From Lunularia cruciata (lineage: Eukaryota; Streptophyta; Marchantiopsida; Lunulariales; Lunulariaceae), in assembly GCA_948567375.1 (NCBI GenBank), contig OX419755.1, positions 23,813,001 through 23,877,000 of the forward strand: 64,000 nucleotides of DNA. The letters are read 5' to 3'. Below the pieces are notes generated by a model. That model was not told the DNA's origin. It did not search any database and was given only the letters and a program-made list of their open reading frames with translations. The stretch's first letter is position 1, and every line of letters begins with the position of its first letter. This document shows positions 46,331 to 58,870 of this stretch, in pieces. The position numbers and the translations under genes are program-made.

Positions 46331-46493
46331 TGAAAAAGTGCATAAACGAAGACCGAATACAAGATTTAGGGAAAAGGAGCAAAACCCTTCTTCATAACAA
46401 AATGTACAAGAATTAATCACAGTTGATATTTGCATATTTGGAAGATGAGACGAAGTATTCACAGTGCAATGTAAGCTTCCATTGTTACTGCAC

Positions 46494-46495
<2 letters not shown>

Positions 46496-46531
<36 letters not shown>
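46496..46531. repeat. (TA)n microsatellite, about 18 units
   Basis: An uninterrupted TA run following GCACGTC and ending before TCCAACACC. Confidence 0.95.
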
Positions 46532-46533
<2 letters not shown>

Positions 46534-47048
46534 AACACCTGAGGTGGTCACTTGCCCGTATAAAATAAAGTCCAATTCCAGCATAAAATACTTGCGGGTT
46601 TGATTTTAGTGACGCATGGAGATTACGAGTTACGGGGTAAGCCCATCACTCCTAATGATCTTGTAAAGATTAATTAGAATCAGTAATTGCAAGTTGAATG
46701 TCAAGTGTTGAGCCCTTATGAAACATTGGACCGTATCCTTATGAAACCCTAGGTTTTATGTGTTCATGATGTATCCTTCGTGATGTGCACACCATTTCCT
46801 TTTTGGGACGGTGCATTTCGTGACTCCCACATGTTTTCAGCTGGTATAGTGCATGTGTGCGCGATTGAATTCAACTAAGCTAGTGTGGCTGAATTGGGTT
46901 GACGGAGGCATGAGCGAGACGTTTTAGTTGGTGGTGGAAAAGATGCCGCAACCGTAGCACATGACAATTACTACTGAAAGACATCAAGAAAGGCACGAGG
47001 AAGCATGTAGAAGATAGACGAAGCAAAAATGAACTTGTCTTTGATGAC
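46532..47048. other. Unassigned sequence
   Basis: No gene or repeat recognised between the TA run and the hairpin at 47049. Confidence 0.4.
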
Positions 47049-47100
47049 AATTATGATGGTTTCAAATCTTGTGGTTTCAAGATTCTAAACCACCATAATT
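47049..47100. repeat. Nested hairpin, 14-bp outer arms with one mismatch
   Basis: Outer arms AATTATGATGGTTT (47049-47062) and AAACCACCATAATT (47087-47100); inner arms AATCTTG and CAAGATT. It lies at the left side of the Harbinger copy. Confidence 0.85.
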
Positions 47101-49300
47101 CAAGAAACCACCTTGGTTTTAAGAAATTTTGGAAATATGAGGATACATGGAGTGATGAAACATGGGGTGTTCCGGATTTAGAAAATGAAGATGAACTGAT
47201 ATTGAATGATGTTATTTTTTTTCATGCCAAGAGATACCTTCTTGAGAGAAATAGTTACAATAGGAGCACCTACTTTGCTTGTAAATTTGTTCAAGATGTA
47301 GATCTATCTTCCTTTAGACAACTAGTTTACTAGTTCTTGTCATGATAGTTCTTGTCATGATATGACTTGTATCAAGAAATCACCTTTGTGGAGTGATATG
47401 AATCAAAGAGGGTCTAATTCTTCCTTTGAGCAACACCAATATTACTTAGCGACTTAGGGTATGTGCCCATGAGCCACTTGGTACCTTCTTTCAAGCTTCC
47501 TTGTACAAAGGAGAGAATTGCATTTAACAAGTGTGTTGCGAGGGCCAAGTCATCAACAAGCACTACATTGGGGTGTTGAAGGCATGGTGGAATTCTTTGC
47601 AAGAATTAAGAGTTCAACTCAAAAGTAAAAATTTATATTTATATTTTATGAAATAGATCGGTTGTTACATAATTTTGCATAGTTTTTATATCAATATGAG
47701 TGATATTTGGGTTGAAGAAGATCTTGGAATAAAGTTCAAAATAGAGGAGGAGACATAGAAGTAAATGATGCAAACGTGGGAACTACAAAAACCAAATCAA
47801 ATGGACTAGGAGTTCCTACTAGAGAAGAGACTAGAGAAGTTGTGATGAAAATGTGTGATGCATTCAATAGGAAACCTGCTGGATTATAGAATGTATTGTA
47901 ATAAAAAATTACCATTTTTACCTCTTGATTCATCACAAAAGCTTTTTTTGTCAACAAAACTTTTGTGTCAATTTACTATATTTTTTTCCAGTCATCACGT
48001 CTATGAAAAGGTTGTTAGAATGTTCGATACCCAATTGAAATTGTTTGATGCACATTGAAATATACTTCTTTGCATCCCCTTTTAGATCACTCTCCATTTG
48101 CAATCCCTTTAAAATCTCGTTCCCCTTTTGATTTGCAAATTTGCAATCCGTATTCAATTCCATTCACCTTTGATTCATAAATCCCAATCACCTTCAAACC
48201 ACTTTTCATTCTATTTGTAAATCACAGCAACCTTCATTACATTGATATGAAACTTCCATATGCCATCAGTTTGACCTTGAATAGAGTTTTGCATTGTAAA
48301 TGGAGAATCACTTTCCCCTGAATATTTTTCATTGATTGAATTTGAGTAGCAAATGCATAAGAATTTCTTAACTAAACTTGAATAATATAGGCTATTGTAG
48401 TAGAAATATGGATTCTTGGATTGCATAACATATATTACTTTTGGGGAGGAAAATTGATTACCTACTTGCATAATATAGATTGCAAAGTGGAGAATATGGA
48501 TTCCAGCTTTCATTCTATAGATTTATGTAGGCCCAATAATGGACTTTTGCCTAGCTGATATAGGAATTCATGGATAAATCAATCAAAATACTAGTGTATT
48601 GTGCAAGGTAAAATTAGGGAGGGAAATTACAAAAGGAACATATGTGCAAAATATCAAAGAGAGAACAAGACATAAATTGACAAAAGGGAAGAGAAGAGAG
48701 GAATATTGATTGTAATCTCAAGGTTTAGAAAGGAGTGATAGAGGAGAGAAATCGAGAAAGAGAAAGAATGGTGGATGTTTTATAGAAGATAGGGACAAAG
48801 AAGGTCAAAAGAGAGAGACATACAAATGGGGAGAAACAAAGGATAGAAAGAGAGAAGATGAGAGAAAGGAGGAGAGAAAGCAAAATTCAGAAGGGTTTAG
48901 ATGAGAGGCAAAGAAAGAGAGTTCGGAGAAGGAGAGAAATTTAGAGTGAGAAAAAGTTGAGAGTGGGATAGACAAAGGAAAAAGGGAAGAGAAATAAGGT
49001 AGATATGCATAAAAATTAATTGAAATTCATTAATAGATAGATATTTGGACATTGCATCAATGAGTGAATACAAAAAAGTGTGTGCTACACACTATATGGA
49101 GGAGTTCAAAGAAGGAGAAATGGTTCATTGGATTCTATGTACCTACCTTATATCAAGTGGGCTGGTTAGACAAGGAGAAAATTCAAAAATCTATGGAGAA
49201 CATTTGAGAGAGATCTTAATTTATTGGGGATTTAAAAATTTAAAAAATTTAAAAATTTGCATTACATCTAATTTTCTTTGGCCAAATGTAAGTGTGTAAT
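47101..49300 (+). mobile_element. Decayed PIF/Harbinger element, copy 2
   Basis: Plus strand. The transposase middle/C-terminal part is at 47330-47620 (CHDMTC.KKSPLW, then ALHWGVEGMVEFFARI in another frame) and is similar to 61690-61990 and to the minus strand at 17640-17300. A following frame (about 47750-47890) has GVPTREETREVVMKMCDAFN, matching LVREETRKVVIQIYIAFN in copy 1. Then come an AT-rich part, a purine-rich stretch (48650-49000) and a frame starting about 49082 with MEEFKEGEMVHW, matching copy 1. The shared order shows one family. It is inactive because of frame breaks. Confidence 0.7.
48650..49000. repeat. Purine-rich tract
   Basis: Plus strand is dominated by GAGAGA, GAAAGAG and GGAGAGAAA words. 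It is the counterpart of the pyrimidine-rich tract at 15920-16600 in the oppositely oriented Harbinger copy. Confidence 0.8.
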
Positions 49301-49788
49301 TTGTAATTTGTGTACGATCAATTTACTTGATGATGATTTTCTGATTTCTCTCCTATATTCCTAAAATTCCCTCCTTGGGCTGCTCTCAATCCCACCGCTC
49401 TAGATCAAGGTTAGGGTTTGTGGGCAAGCCTCCATTTGCCACCCATCCCACACCCTTGGCCACTAGCAATCCCCAGCTGCTATCGCCCCCAGGTGTTGCA
49501 TGAGGGCAAGAGCGGGAGTGGCTCCAATCCATAAGTGATCCCCATCACTCATCAGCGTTCAGCTCTTGACCTACCAGCAATCCCTCTTGGTCACCCATGG
49601 TGCTACAAGTGATCCCACATTTGCCTCTTGACCTATAGATGATCCTCCTTGATTTCCCATGCATTATGGGCAATATGCACACTTTTGACCAATTTTTGAG
49701 TTTTTAAGTTGTATGTTTATTAGTTTGTTTCTCAATTGTGTGTTTAAGATGTGGTGGGTTTACATTTCACTAATGGTCTTGTATCTTT

Positions 49789-50043
49789 GTGCAGATCCCT
49801 ATATGTATCAAGTTTGTGCAATCATGGGATGGTCGTATGCACATGAGATTGGTGCATGTGAGACCTTACATCCTTACTCTTGGCCCAATTAGAGATGCTT
49901 TTGCTTTACCAATGTGCAATGGTGGAAAAAGGAGGGTGGTGCCTTACTCATGGGTACAAGACTGGTTTTCAATGAGGGACCTAACTACAAAAAGGTACTT
50001 GGCAAGACAATGTGTGTATAGAGCTTGGAGGTCATTCTTTTAG
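49789..50043 (+). CDS. Open frame of up to 84 codons with gene-like residues, unknown
   Basis: The frame after a possible acceptor (TTTGTGCAG at about 49794) reads SWDGRMHMRLVHVRPYILTL, then VVPYSWVQDWFSMRDL and ends WRSFF-stop. Trp, Arg and Tyr are frequent and there is no low complexity. Upstream (49400-49600) is a Pro/His/Leu-rich degraded stretch. It may be an ORF of a transposon or a captured exon. I recognise no family. Confidence 0.3.
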   Translation: MQIPICIKFVQSWDGRMHMRLVHVRPYILTLGPIRDAFALPMCNGGKRRVVPYSWVQDWFSMRDLTTKRYLARQCVYRAWRSFF

Positions 50044-50552
50044 ATGTTTAGTTGTTTGCTCTCACCCACTCAACATCCAAAGGCTGTACATGGACATCTG
50101 GCCTTGAATGTGAAGAGTAAGGTAGAAAGGACAAGGTAGGACTATTATTGGGTGGAGCTGATGATGACTATAATTGAGGCTCAATTGGAATTCTTATTGA
50201 AGCAGCTAGTGCCCGAATGGCAGACGCTTCAAGTAGTCATTTGTTGGACAATTACCCTACCCATCACCTCTTGGAAGATGGCTTCATAGGCAAGCATGAG
50301 GGTTACTAGGGTACTCTCCTTGGGTAGAACAAGGAGTTATTATTTCCATGGAGATGGAGGATGAGTGAGAGTAAATATAGAGAATATATTGGAAAATTTC
50401 AGTTTTCTAGCATGTTTTTATTATGTGTTATATTTCAAACACTTAATAAAGTTATATAGAATTATCTATCAAGCCTTCTCCATGTTGAAGCATACCATGA
50501 GTAATTCTCTTGTCAAATGATATCCATGTGTGTTAAGTTGTAACCTTTTTTT

Positions 50553-50891
50553 GTGTGTTTCTATGGACGTTCATTGTGCATAGGTTATATTCATATTCAT
50601 GATGTTGTAGATAGCACTCTCACTATATATGCTACTCTAGATAAACCTCTAGTTCCCAACTCCAAACTTGGTATTCTAGAGAGTACTTCCTCTCTAGGAG
50701 ACCCTCCTACACCCCCTACCCACAATGTTGTTATAGACCACACTCTCAATGTAGATGCTCCTCCCCCTCTGTGTGACCCTTCTCTGGCACTCCTTGCGTA
50801 TGGCACTACCCCTCATGTTTATAGCAAAGACACTTCTCTAGGGGCTGGTGACTTAGAGCAAGAAGTTGTGAGTGCAAACAAAGATAGCTAG
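50553..50891 (+). CDS. Open frame of 112 codons, Pro/Thr/Ser-rich, unknown
   Basis: The frame has short repeats of the kind TLDKPLVP, LGDPPTPPTH, LNVDAPPP, and ends with LEQEVVSANKDS. It is rich in Pro, Thr, Asp and Leu and has no hydrophobic segment, so it would be disordered. I see no splice context and no family. It may be a fragment of a retroelement polyprotein or chance. Confidence 0.2.
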   Translation: MCFYGRSLCIGYIHIHDVVDSTLTIYATLDKPLVPNSKLGILESTSSLGDPPTPPTHNVVIDHTLNVDAPPPLCDPSLALLAYGTTPHVYSKDTSLGAGDLEQEVVSANKDS

Positions 50892-51081
50892 ATTATCCAT
50901 TGTTAGGTTAGGTTGCCAAGATATGAGTCCTTCTTTTGCTCTTGTGAGTCCTCCAAAGTTAGCACTTGGGGAGGCCCTACAAGGGAATATGACTAGTAAA
51001 GAGGGAGAGAGAATTTTGAGTACACCCAATTTTAATCAAATTCATACATTACCTTGTAACCTTAATCACCTTATAACATAA

Positions 51082-54000
51082 CTCAAAACTTTGTGGTAAG
51101 AATAGCCTTGTAACATAACTCTAATCCATTAGATCCATTTAATCAATTTCTTGACTCTTGATTCATTAAATCAATAGAGACTCTTGCCTCATGAGACTTT
51201 GATGGTTCATTTAAGAACTCAAATCATGGAAAATTTTCATATGAGAAAGTTGGGATTATCACCATAATTGACTTGACTAAAATATTTACATAACTATAAT
51301 TGCCTTAATCTTCTATAAAGCTAAAACACAACTCAACTCTCCATTGAACCAACTGCTACTCAATCTCCTTATGATTGACAAGTGATTTAGAACTTGACTC
51401 CCATCTGCACAAATTTATAGAATAACATCATCTTTTTATAGAATATATCACTTATCCTACCATGAGAACTTATCAAAGATTAACAATAAGAAGTTTTTTA
51501 GGCTAACAATCATAACAATAGCAAAGAAACACTCCAACCCTCCAAAATCAATATAGAAACACTCCAAAATAAATATGGAAACTCTAAACCTAAACCCTAA
51601 ACATCAATATGGAAACTCATTCAAAACACATGATATATAGATATATTCTTTTGGGAGATACACAAACCTACATTTTACAATACTTTGTTATCCACAATCT
51701 ACTAGGTAGTACTCTATTGTCTACCACAATCTATTTTGTAAGAATACTCTGCTGCTATAGGTAGTGTGTAAAATGCAATCACTATGCAAGCACTATGTAG
51801 AAAAACCTGACCATCTCTTTGCTCTTCAATTACTTTGTAGAATTTGAGTAAATGTAATCACTAGGGTAGTCTAGACTAGGAATTAGGAATTTGGGATTTG
51901 TATGGTAATTATAACCCTATGGAGCAATAACATCATCTATGGCATCCAAAGATAGGTCATCTATTTGAATGAGAGTACTCATTATAAATGTGATCTCTTT
52001 GGGTTTTTTTCCTTGACCTAGCTAATTCCAATGTCATTGAGTAGAAGAGCCTTGACTTAGCATATCTCTCTTTTATGTGGCATTTTTCTACTTTGATCTC
52101 ATCTTCTTGCATCTTCTTGCATTTTTCTACTTTGATCTCATGTCTTGGACCCTTCTTTTCCACCTCTACTTTCACTCACATCTTCTTGATCTTGGTTATT
52201 TATTGAGCTTCTATTTTTGCAAATTGCATCTTTCTTTTGCTTTTATGGACTCGGTTCTTGATTTTGATCGATTGGGAAGATCTTATGTAAAGGAAACCAA
52301 GATGGAAGAAGGTACCACTCTCACATGCCCTAATTTTTCTTTTTTCTTGATTCATGCTCCTATTTACCATCACCATCTTCTTTATCCGTGATTTCCTTTT
52401 CCTTCTCCATTGATGTGGTGTTACCTTGGCCCACACTCTCCTCTACCGGTGCTGGAGCCTTATCTTGCCCCCAATTCCTCCTCCTTTGTACATATGGGCT
52501 ACGTAGGAGGAATTGTATGAAGTAAATGTACAGAGGAAACATGGTTCAAATGAAAATCTGCTTGTTATAAAGAAACATGTTCCAAATATGATCAACATTG
52601 TGTGATAAAAGAGTATTACTTATTGTCCACCTCATACAAATCTGACTTGGGAGTGTACCTAGTGCCACATGTGAAAATATAACAGAAATAGATGAAGGGT
52701 CTTGGGTATTGGGAATTGTACCTATAAATGAAATTCCAAATGATAGAGGAGTGTAGTACACATTCATTTCATCCTCATTGTCATGAATTATTTCCATCTC
52801 ATTGTCTTGGCAAAGATCTACACTATATTTCCAAGACTTTTGTACACCTAAACCTATCATTGTAGGGGAAAACATTTTCCTGGCTCTCAAACATTTCATC
52901 CATCCTCTAGAAATGCATACACTTATGATTCAATTTTTCATTGATGATTCTCTATCCTTGCTTCAACTCACTTTTTGTCAAACCTTCTCCAATGGACTTT
53001 ACTTTCCAATCATGAGCAAATTTGTAAGAATTCATATACCTTGCACACTTTTTTCATAACTTCTGGCTGTTCATAGACTTTGTAAAATGCTTTGCCAACC
53101 TTCATTAGATAAGTGATTATGTGATTATGTGAAGCATTATTCTTCTATACAAGTTTCTTAAAGAACCTTCACTGTGAATCTATTTAAAGTGTTTAGAATT
53201 ATCTAAATAATCCAATAATTATGTATAATGAGAAGGGACTATTCTAAACCTCTCATCCTCTCCTCTCCCTCTAGCACCTATTGACCCAATGGTACCTTGG
53301 GAACCAGTGGAGTCTCCTCTAATCCGGAAGAATATCCAATTGATACAAGGTTGAGAAGATCTTGAAATCAAAGAGGAACAAACAACAGACTTCAAGAAGA
53401 GCTAGGGAATGGGATTTTCATAGACACTACAATTTTGATTTCACCTTGCAGATTTATGCTTTGATCATTCTTCATCCCTTCTCAATTCTATAGTTTTGAT
53501 CAACTGTGTATAATTTCATCAAAGTCAATACAACCTTATTGCATTTTGGATGCAATCAACACCTCACATAGCAAGTATTTCCTTGTCAACTACATGCATG
53601 TTCAAGGTTATCTTTTGTTCTCATATTCATTTCAATTTGCTTTGCAACTTGGCGATCCCATTATCCTTTTTGAGCCTCATCTCAATTTAGTGAAGAAATT
53701 GGTAAGGGAAACCAAATTCAAATTGCTTGCACATGTTAAGTCTAATCATGGCCCACATATCAATTAGAGTTTGCTCTACCAAGGTATCATCAATCATTCC
53801 TTTTGATATTGTTACACATGTCAGATTATTATTTATTACACTTTCAACATAATTATTCCTTGTTATTAAGATCACCTAATCATACCTATAACCCGTTGCT
53901 CACCTATCCTTGAAAAGAATGCTAAAATGCCCATAATCTATATGGGACACATAAAACGTTTTATGGATGTTTTACTTTTGTGACACTTTATTTTTACAAG

Positions 54001-54555
54001 TACCCAAAAATGTCTTTATTGTTGCCCTAAGGTTCTGTAAAGAACATATCAATTTCCTATTTGAAACACCTTAGTGGTTTTGCATTGACAACATCTATTG
54101 TTCCAAGTCCATTTGCTTGAAAATATCCATGACTATGCTGCATATATTTCTTTTCCCGTTCTTTTAGTCCCTCCTTCTTTGTTCTCTTTTCAAGTTTTTT
54201 GCTAGTTTTCAATTCCTCTTCAGTGTGAAAATGAGGTTTTATTCCTCATTCAAATGGTAGTTGTACAAAAAACTTAAAGTTGATAGTCATATTCAAGATC
54301 AAGTCACCAAATTCTGTAGTCTATCTTGATACTAATATTTTTAGAAAATTTTGTAGTTGCAAGAACATCTCACATTCTTACTAGGCAATTTAGATATCTG
54401 AATTCTAAGATAAGACTTGTGTGTAAACATTGATAACATTTGGCACAACATGATTTATTTACCATCTTAGGTAGTTGGTGAAACCCATATCTGGATTCTC
54501 ACATTTTTATATGACAACCTTGACTTTTACATATTCTACACCACAAGGTGGTGTA
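51082..54555. other. Unassigned AT-rich sequence, no supported gene
   Basis: Short open frames (at most 117 codons, 52899-52546 minus) lack motifs. A 39-bp in-frame tandem duplication is at 52080-52142 (unit starts GCATTTTTCTACTTTGATCT), giving IKVEKC repeated on the minus strand. A telomere-type AAACCCTAA is at about 51592 but is too short to be an interstitial telomere. The rest shows decayed-transposon composition. Confidence 0.4.
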
Positions 54556-55440
54556 AAATATTTATATTGACTTTGTATCTTTAGATTCTAGGAAGATCCA
54601 AGCGGATCTCAATGAGCGTATGCACACTCACACACTTACTAGCATCATCACTAATGCACCTCTACCTAATAGAGCTAGGATTCTCTCATGGGAAGAAAGG
54701 CTTTGGAGCTTGGTTTGAAGCTTCACACTTGATTGTGACTTCAGATTTACTTATGAGCAGTTTACCACAACACTATGCTTGAGGTTGGGTCTCCCACATC
54801 TATTGCTCATAGGGATTCTAGACCATTGTGTGTCTGGTTCTCCATATGATTTACAAGGGATACACTTTTTACAATGTGCAGTTGGTGGGGAGCACACCGG
54901 AGTCCATGGTACTATTTCTGATATAGTTTCTCAGATCTTACAAGCTACACTGGCCCATGTTCAGATTGAGTGATGGTTGGATCTACCAAGACCACCTATC
55001 CATAGAGTGCAGCAGATATTGTTACTTTCACAGATGGTCGTCGCACCTTGCATGACATGGTGGTGGCAAACCCTCTATGAGTTGAGTCATTGGCACCAGC
55101 AGGTGCACAAGTGGGAGCACAACGACCATTGCCTCTAGGAGCAAGGAAGACCACTATGCACTGCAGCTATCCTATGATACCTTTGTCCCTTTGGCAATTG
55201 AGATTTTTGGATGCTTACATCACCACTTTGACGGTCTCTTGGGGGATGCAACTCAGCTTTCATTGCAGCAGAGGGGAGGATTGACTGTCTCTCTAACCAT
55301 GCTCACATCGTATAACCAACAACACGTATCAATCACATTGCAAGGTGCTCAAGTGTTATGTGCTTTGTATTCCTTCCCCTTTCCTTCAAGGTACTATTTT
55401 TATACATTATATAACATAGTATTTCATTTAAGATGAGGTC
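54556..55440 (+). mobile_element. LINE 3' fragment, copy 4
   Basis: Plus strand. It matches LINE copy 3 from 40735 on: DSRKIQADLNERMHTHTLTS, NRARILSWEERLWSL, then GLPHLLLIGILDHCVSGSP, a Cys/His cluster (HFLQCAVGGEHTGVH, 54865-54910) and FLDAYITTL near the end. The upstream RT part is absent, so it is 5' truncated, as is usual for LINEs. Stops are present. Confidence 0.72.
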
Positions 55441-57653
55441 TCAAAATTGTTGAGTTACTCCGACGAAACAGCTTCGAGGAATCGAGCACTATGTTCAAAT
55501 TAAACTAAGTCATTATATATACTGATTATTATTATAGTTTTTCGAGCGCCTAGGCGTTCTGCTCAGCTGAAGAAAGGAATTCAGAGGATATTAGAATGTT
55601 AGAGAAATATCTAGAAAAATAAACATGAGATTCAGAATCACACGACCATGCCATTCCCTGTCTTTTCGACATGTTTAACCTGCTTGCACAACCTAAAAAA
55701 ATCTTAAATTGGAACGATGATATTTGTGAAAAAGGTCTCATCTTAGCAGTTGAGGATATCGTGAAAATCAAGGAGACTTCTTTCTGTCCTTGAACAGTTT
55801 CCTACGTCATGATCAATGATAAGTGACATATCACTACCAATACGTTCGAATTAGTGGATGTTGAGTTGTCATCGGAATAAAGAAAGCAAAGTGTCGCTCG
55901 GAGAAGACTAATGGTAGAAGCTTCTTATCTAGTAACGTTATCTCTATCTCCGGACAACACTCGCTAACTCGCTAAGTGGATCAGTTTTCGAGGCCCCCTG
56001 AAATGTCATACTTCCAGATGCACTGCATGCCTCCTTCACCAGAATTTGGAACGGACTCTGTGTACAACATACACTCCAAGGAGTTGGAGTGTACTGCTCA
56101 ACTTAGAAAGAAGACATCTTAGAACAGGCTATATCGCGTACAATATGACTAACTGCAAGCCATTGGTCCATATATATTAGGCTTGCTGTTGTGAATATAG
56201 AATCACACTAAGAATGCAAGTAAGTTCATGACATACTTAGAATCTCGCAGTCATCATTGTTGACATCAGTCCACTGCCTAAAACTTGTAAGCTGTGGTGA
56301 TTAAGTTAATTTCCTGTTGTACTACGTGAGCAAAATGCTACAATTTTTGGTAAATAAGCAGCATGTGTATTTCATTCCTGCGGGGTATTTTATTGGGTCG
56401 GTTGCCCTTTCCCCGCATGTGTTGCATCATTGAGTATTGCAGTAAGCGTAGTCAACGCGAAATCACAGATCTTCTTTCACAAGATAGATAACCCACCTCA
56501 TATTTGGCTTTCCGCACTCTATTTGACACTAACGAACCCTCAGGGGGGCCGTGGCATCCGTGAGTAATAATGGTATGAATTAAACTTCGTGTGCCACCCA
56601 ATATTTTTGTGTCTCATACTGTCCAACGTGTGACAACTCAGCACTTGCAGGTCCGTGAAGTCTTTCTGCCAATCGCGGACAGGTTAACTCGAAGTGTCAA
56701 ATATGCGGTCGGTGAAGTCTTTCTTTATACAAGACTTCCAAAAGATCTTGTGTCCTAGAGTGCAAAGCCAACGTGTCTTGCAAAACCCTTGGAACTTGCA
56801 GTTTCGGTGTACACAGATTAAGCTAGAGAAATGAGAACTGAAAACCTAGGAGTCTCGTGTTCCACATGCATAGGAGAAGCGTAGAATTGACAGCTGACAG
56901 AGAGGAGCAGAAAGATTGAGAATGAACTGCATTGTCTTGTCGCTTCTGGTAGCAAGTTACTATAGAAAGCGGATTCATAAACACCTGAACAACGTCGTTT
57001 CTCGTCACTTTTCGACAAACAAACTTGGTTCTATAGTTCTATAGAAGGCCAACATGAATTTCGACATGACAGAACAAGTCAGAGAAAATTCAATTCTGTC
57101 ACTTGGTGCAGTGAACCCCGTTTTCGAGCTGAAACATGCATGTTGGAAGAAACATTCATTAAATTACAGCACAGTAAGAAGTCAACTATGAGCTCTTATT
57201 AGGAGTCGACTGTTCACGCCTTTTCTTAGTCATTCCTATGCCAGCACACTGTTTGCTTGGGCAGTCAAGATCTTTCTTCATCAGCTACTCCAATCGTGCA
57301 TGCAAGATTTAATCACGTGTACTTGGTGCAGTGCTTCTATGCGGAGTCAATAATCATCAGGAATATCTTCAAGAATAACGAGCGGAGAATTCGCGGTTAT
57401 ACCTGTTTTTCGTTCACGTTTAAAAGAACAATAGGGGTTTCAGTAACTTCTTTGGATAACTTAATGTTTTAAAATCTTTAAATTGGTTTGTAAAACGTTT
57501 TTTTTTTTAAATTTCTTGGTGCGGGCTATCTGTCACCTGTGTGTTGGCCCACTGGCCCACCGGACAGGACAGGGAAGTTTAGGTTCGCGTGGCCTTTGTC
57601 TGACCAGGGTGTTCGCTCCACAGTTTGATTGTTACTTGTTTTGTCAAATATGA
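55441..57653. other. Unassigned intergenic sequence
   Basis: No gene is supported; the longest frame is 73 codons. Composition is more mixed than in the transposon blocks. I see nothing repetitive apart from short T and A runs (57500-57512). Confidence 0.4.
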
Positions 57654-58870
57654 GTGTCAAAAGTAGCAAAAGTAGAAAGAGAGGGGCAGACCAAGAGCAT
57701 CTCAGTCAGGTGTTTGAAGATGATAAGTTCAAATCAATGCATATCAAATGCCTGCACTGCAGCTCAGTCGTATAGTCTATGTCAAATAATCAGAAGAATC
57801 AGAAAGACACATATTGTGAACTGCTTGAAGAAGCCTAGTTTGATTGGGTATCTTGATAATCTTGTACCGACAACACTTCCATATGAACTGTCTTCAATCG
57901 TCATCCAACCTTGATTGGATATCTTGATAATTTGGTACCAACAGCACTCCCATATGAACTGTCTTCTAGTGTCATCCAACCTTGATTGAATATCTTGATA
58001 ATTTTGTATAGACAACACTCCCATATGAACTGTCTTCAATCGTCATCCAATCGAGTCAATGCAGTCATATATCTTTGACTAGTGGGTCTACACCACCGAT
58101 GAGTTCACAGTGTGCATCTATTGCTGATCAACAAGAGGCGAAGGTGTATCTTGGCTACCCCGCTGTTGAGCACACTGTTCTTGGTAGACATTTCAATGAT
58201 GCAATTCACAAACTTGTTGCAACTTTGATCAAATCAATCATCCTGCATGGCAACGATTCTTCTATTTTTTTGTCACCTACTTGGCACACACCACTGCCCA
58301 CCATGATCAGCATCAGCCATCTAGACCACTATTATAACAAGGTTCAGATGAAGATGGGTGTGGAGCTTTCGTTTGCTCCCACAATTATCATCGGTATGGA
58401 TGGAGCGACTAACATGCTATCGTGCACACAACATGCAGCCGTGGTTTTTTGAGTAAGTGCGTGCCGACCTGAAGAAGGAGTCTGAGCAAGGATTCTCACT
58501 TAAAATCAAGGACTTCATTTCCAAGCTTCATGACTTCATTGGCAAGGCGCTTGTTAATGCATTCATATTGGATTCCTACAACAACATGAGTGCAATTTGT
58601 TGCAATATGGTCAATAATGATATAGTCAACTATGCTTATGGTTTTGGTGCGCATCCACTCAACAATCTCTACAAAGATATCCTCAATATGGATCAACTAC
58701 CAAAGTAGAAGCGGTTCAAGCTATTGTTGGAGTTGAACAACATCACAAGGTTGGCAAGCGCATTCATGCTCAACATCACAATCGTGTCGGTGGAGGCAAA
58801 GTCAAATGCCAGGTAACGATTGTGCACAACACTACCATTACAACTCAATTGTCCATGAAGCGACATCAAT
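57654..58870 (+). pseudogene. hAT-type transposase remnant with BED zinc-finger piece
   Basis: Plus strand. 57700-57840 gives a BED-like finger in two frames (MHIKCLHCSS, then HIVNCLKKP). After a tandem repeat, 58075-58450 reads TLIKSIILHGNDSSIFLSPT, and IIIGMDGATN. The frame 58457-58708 reads MRADLKKESEQGFSLKIKDF, then NAFILDSYNNMSAICC, then YAYGFGAHPLNNLYKDILNM, the hAT pattern of a catalytic Asp region followed by G..AH.LN.L..DI. A stop separates the two frames and the C-terminal dimerisation part is only weakly seen. Inactive. Confidence 0.72.
57840..58052. repeat. Tandem repeat, three copies of 71 bp
   Basis: Units at 57840-57910, 57911-57981 and 57982-58052 begin TTGATTGG/GA and contain CCATATGAACTGTCTTC and GTCATCCAA. 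They are about 90% alike. Seventy-one is not a multiple of three, so each extra copy shifts the transposase frame. Confidence 0.93.

Noticed and set aside
51585-51602. Interstitial telomere repeat (AAACCTAAACCCTAAAC)
   Set aside because: Only about two and a half units, which is expected by chance in such sequence and also a common short promoter motif.
57782-58039. 85-codon minus-strand frame with an internal sequence repeat
   Set aside because: It is produced by the 71-bp tandem repeat on the opposite strand of the hAT remnant.
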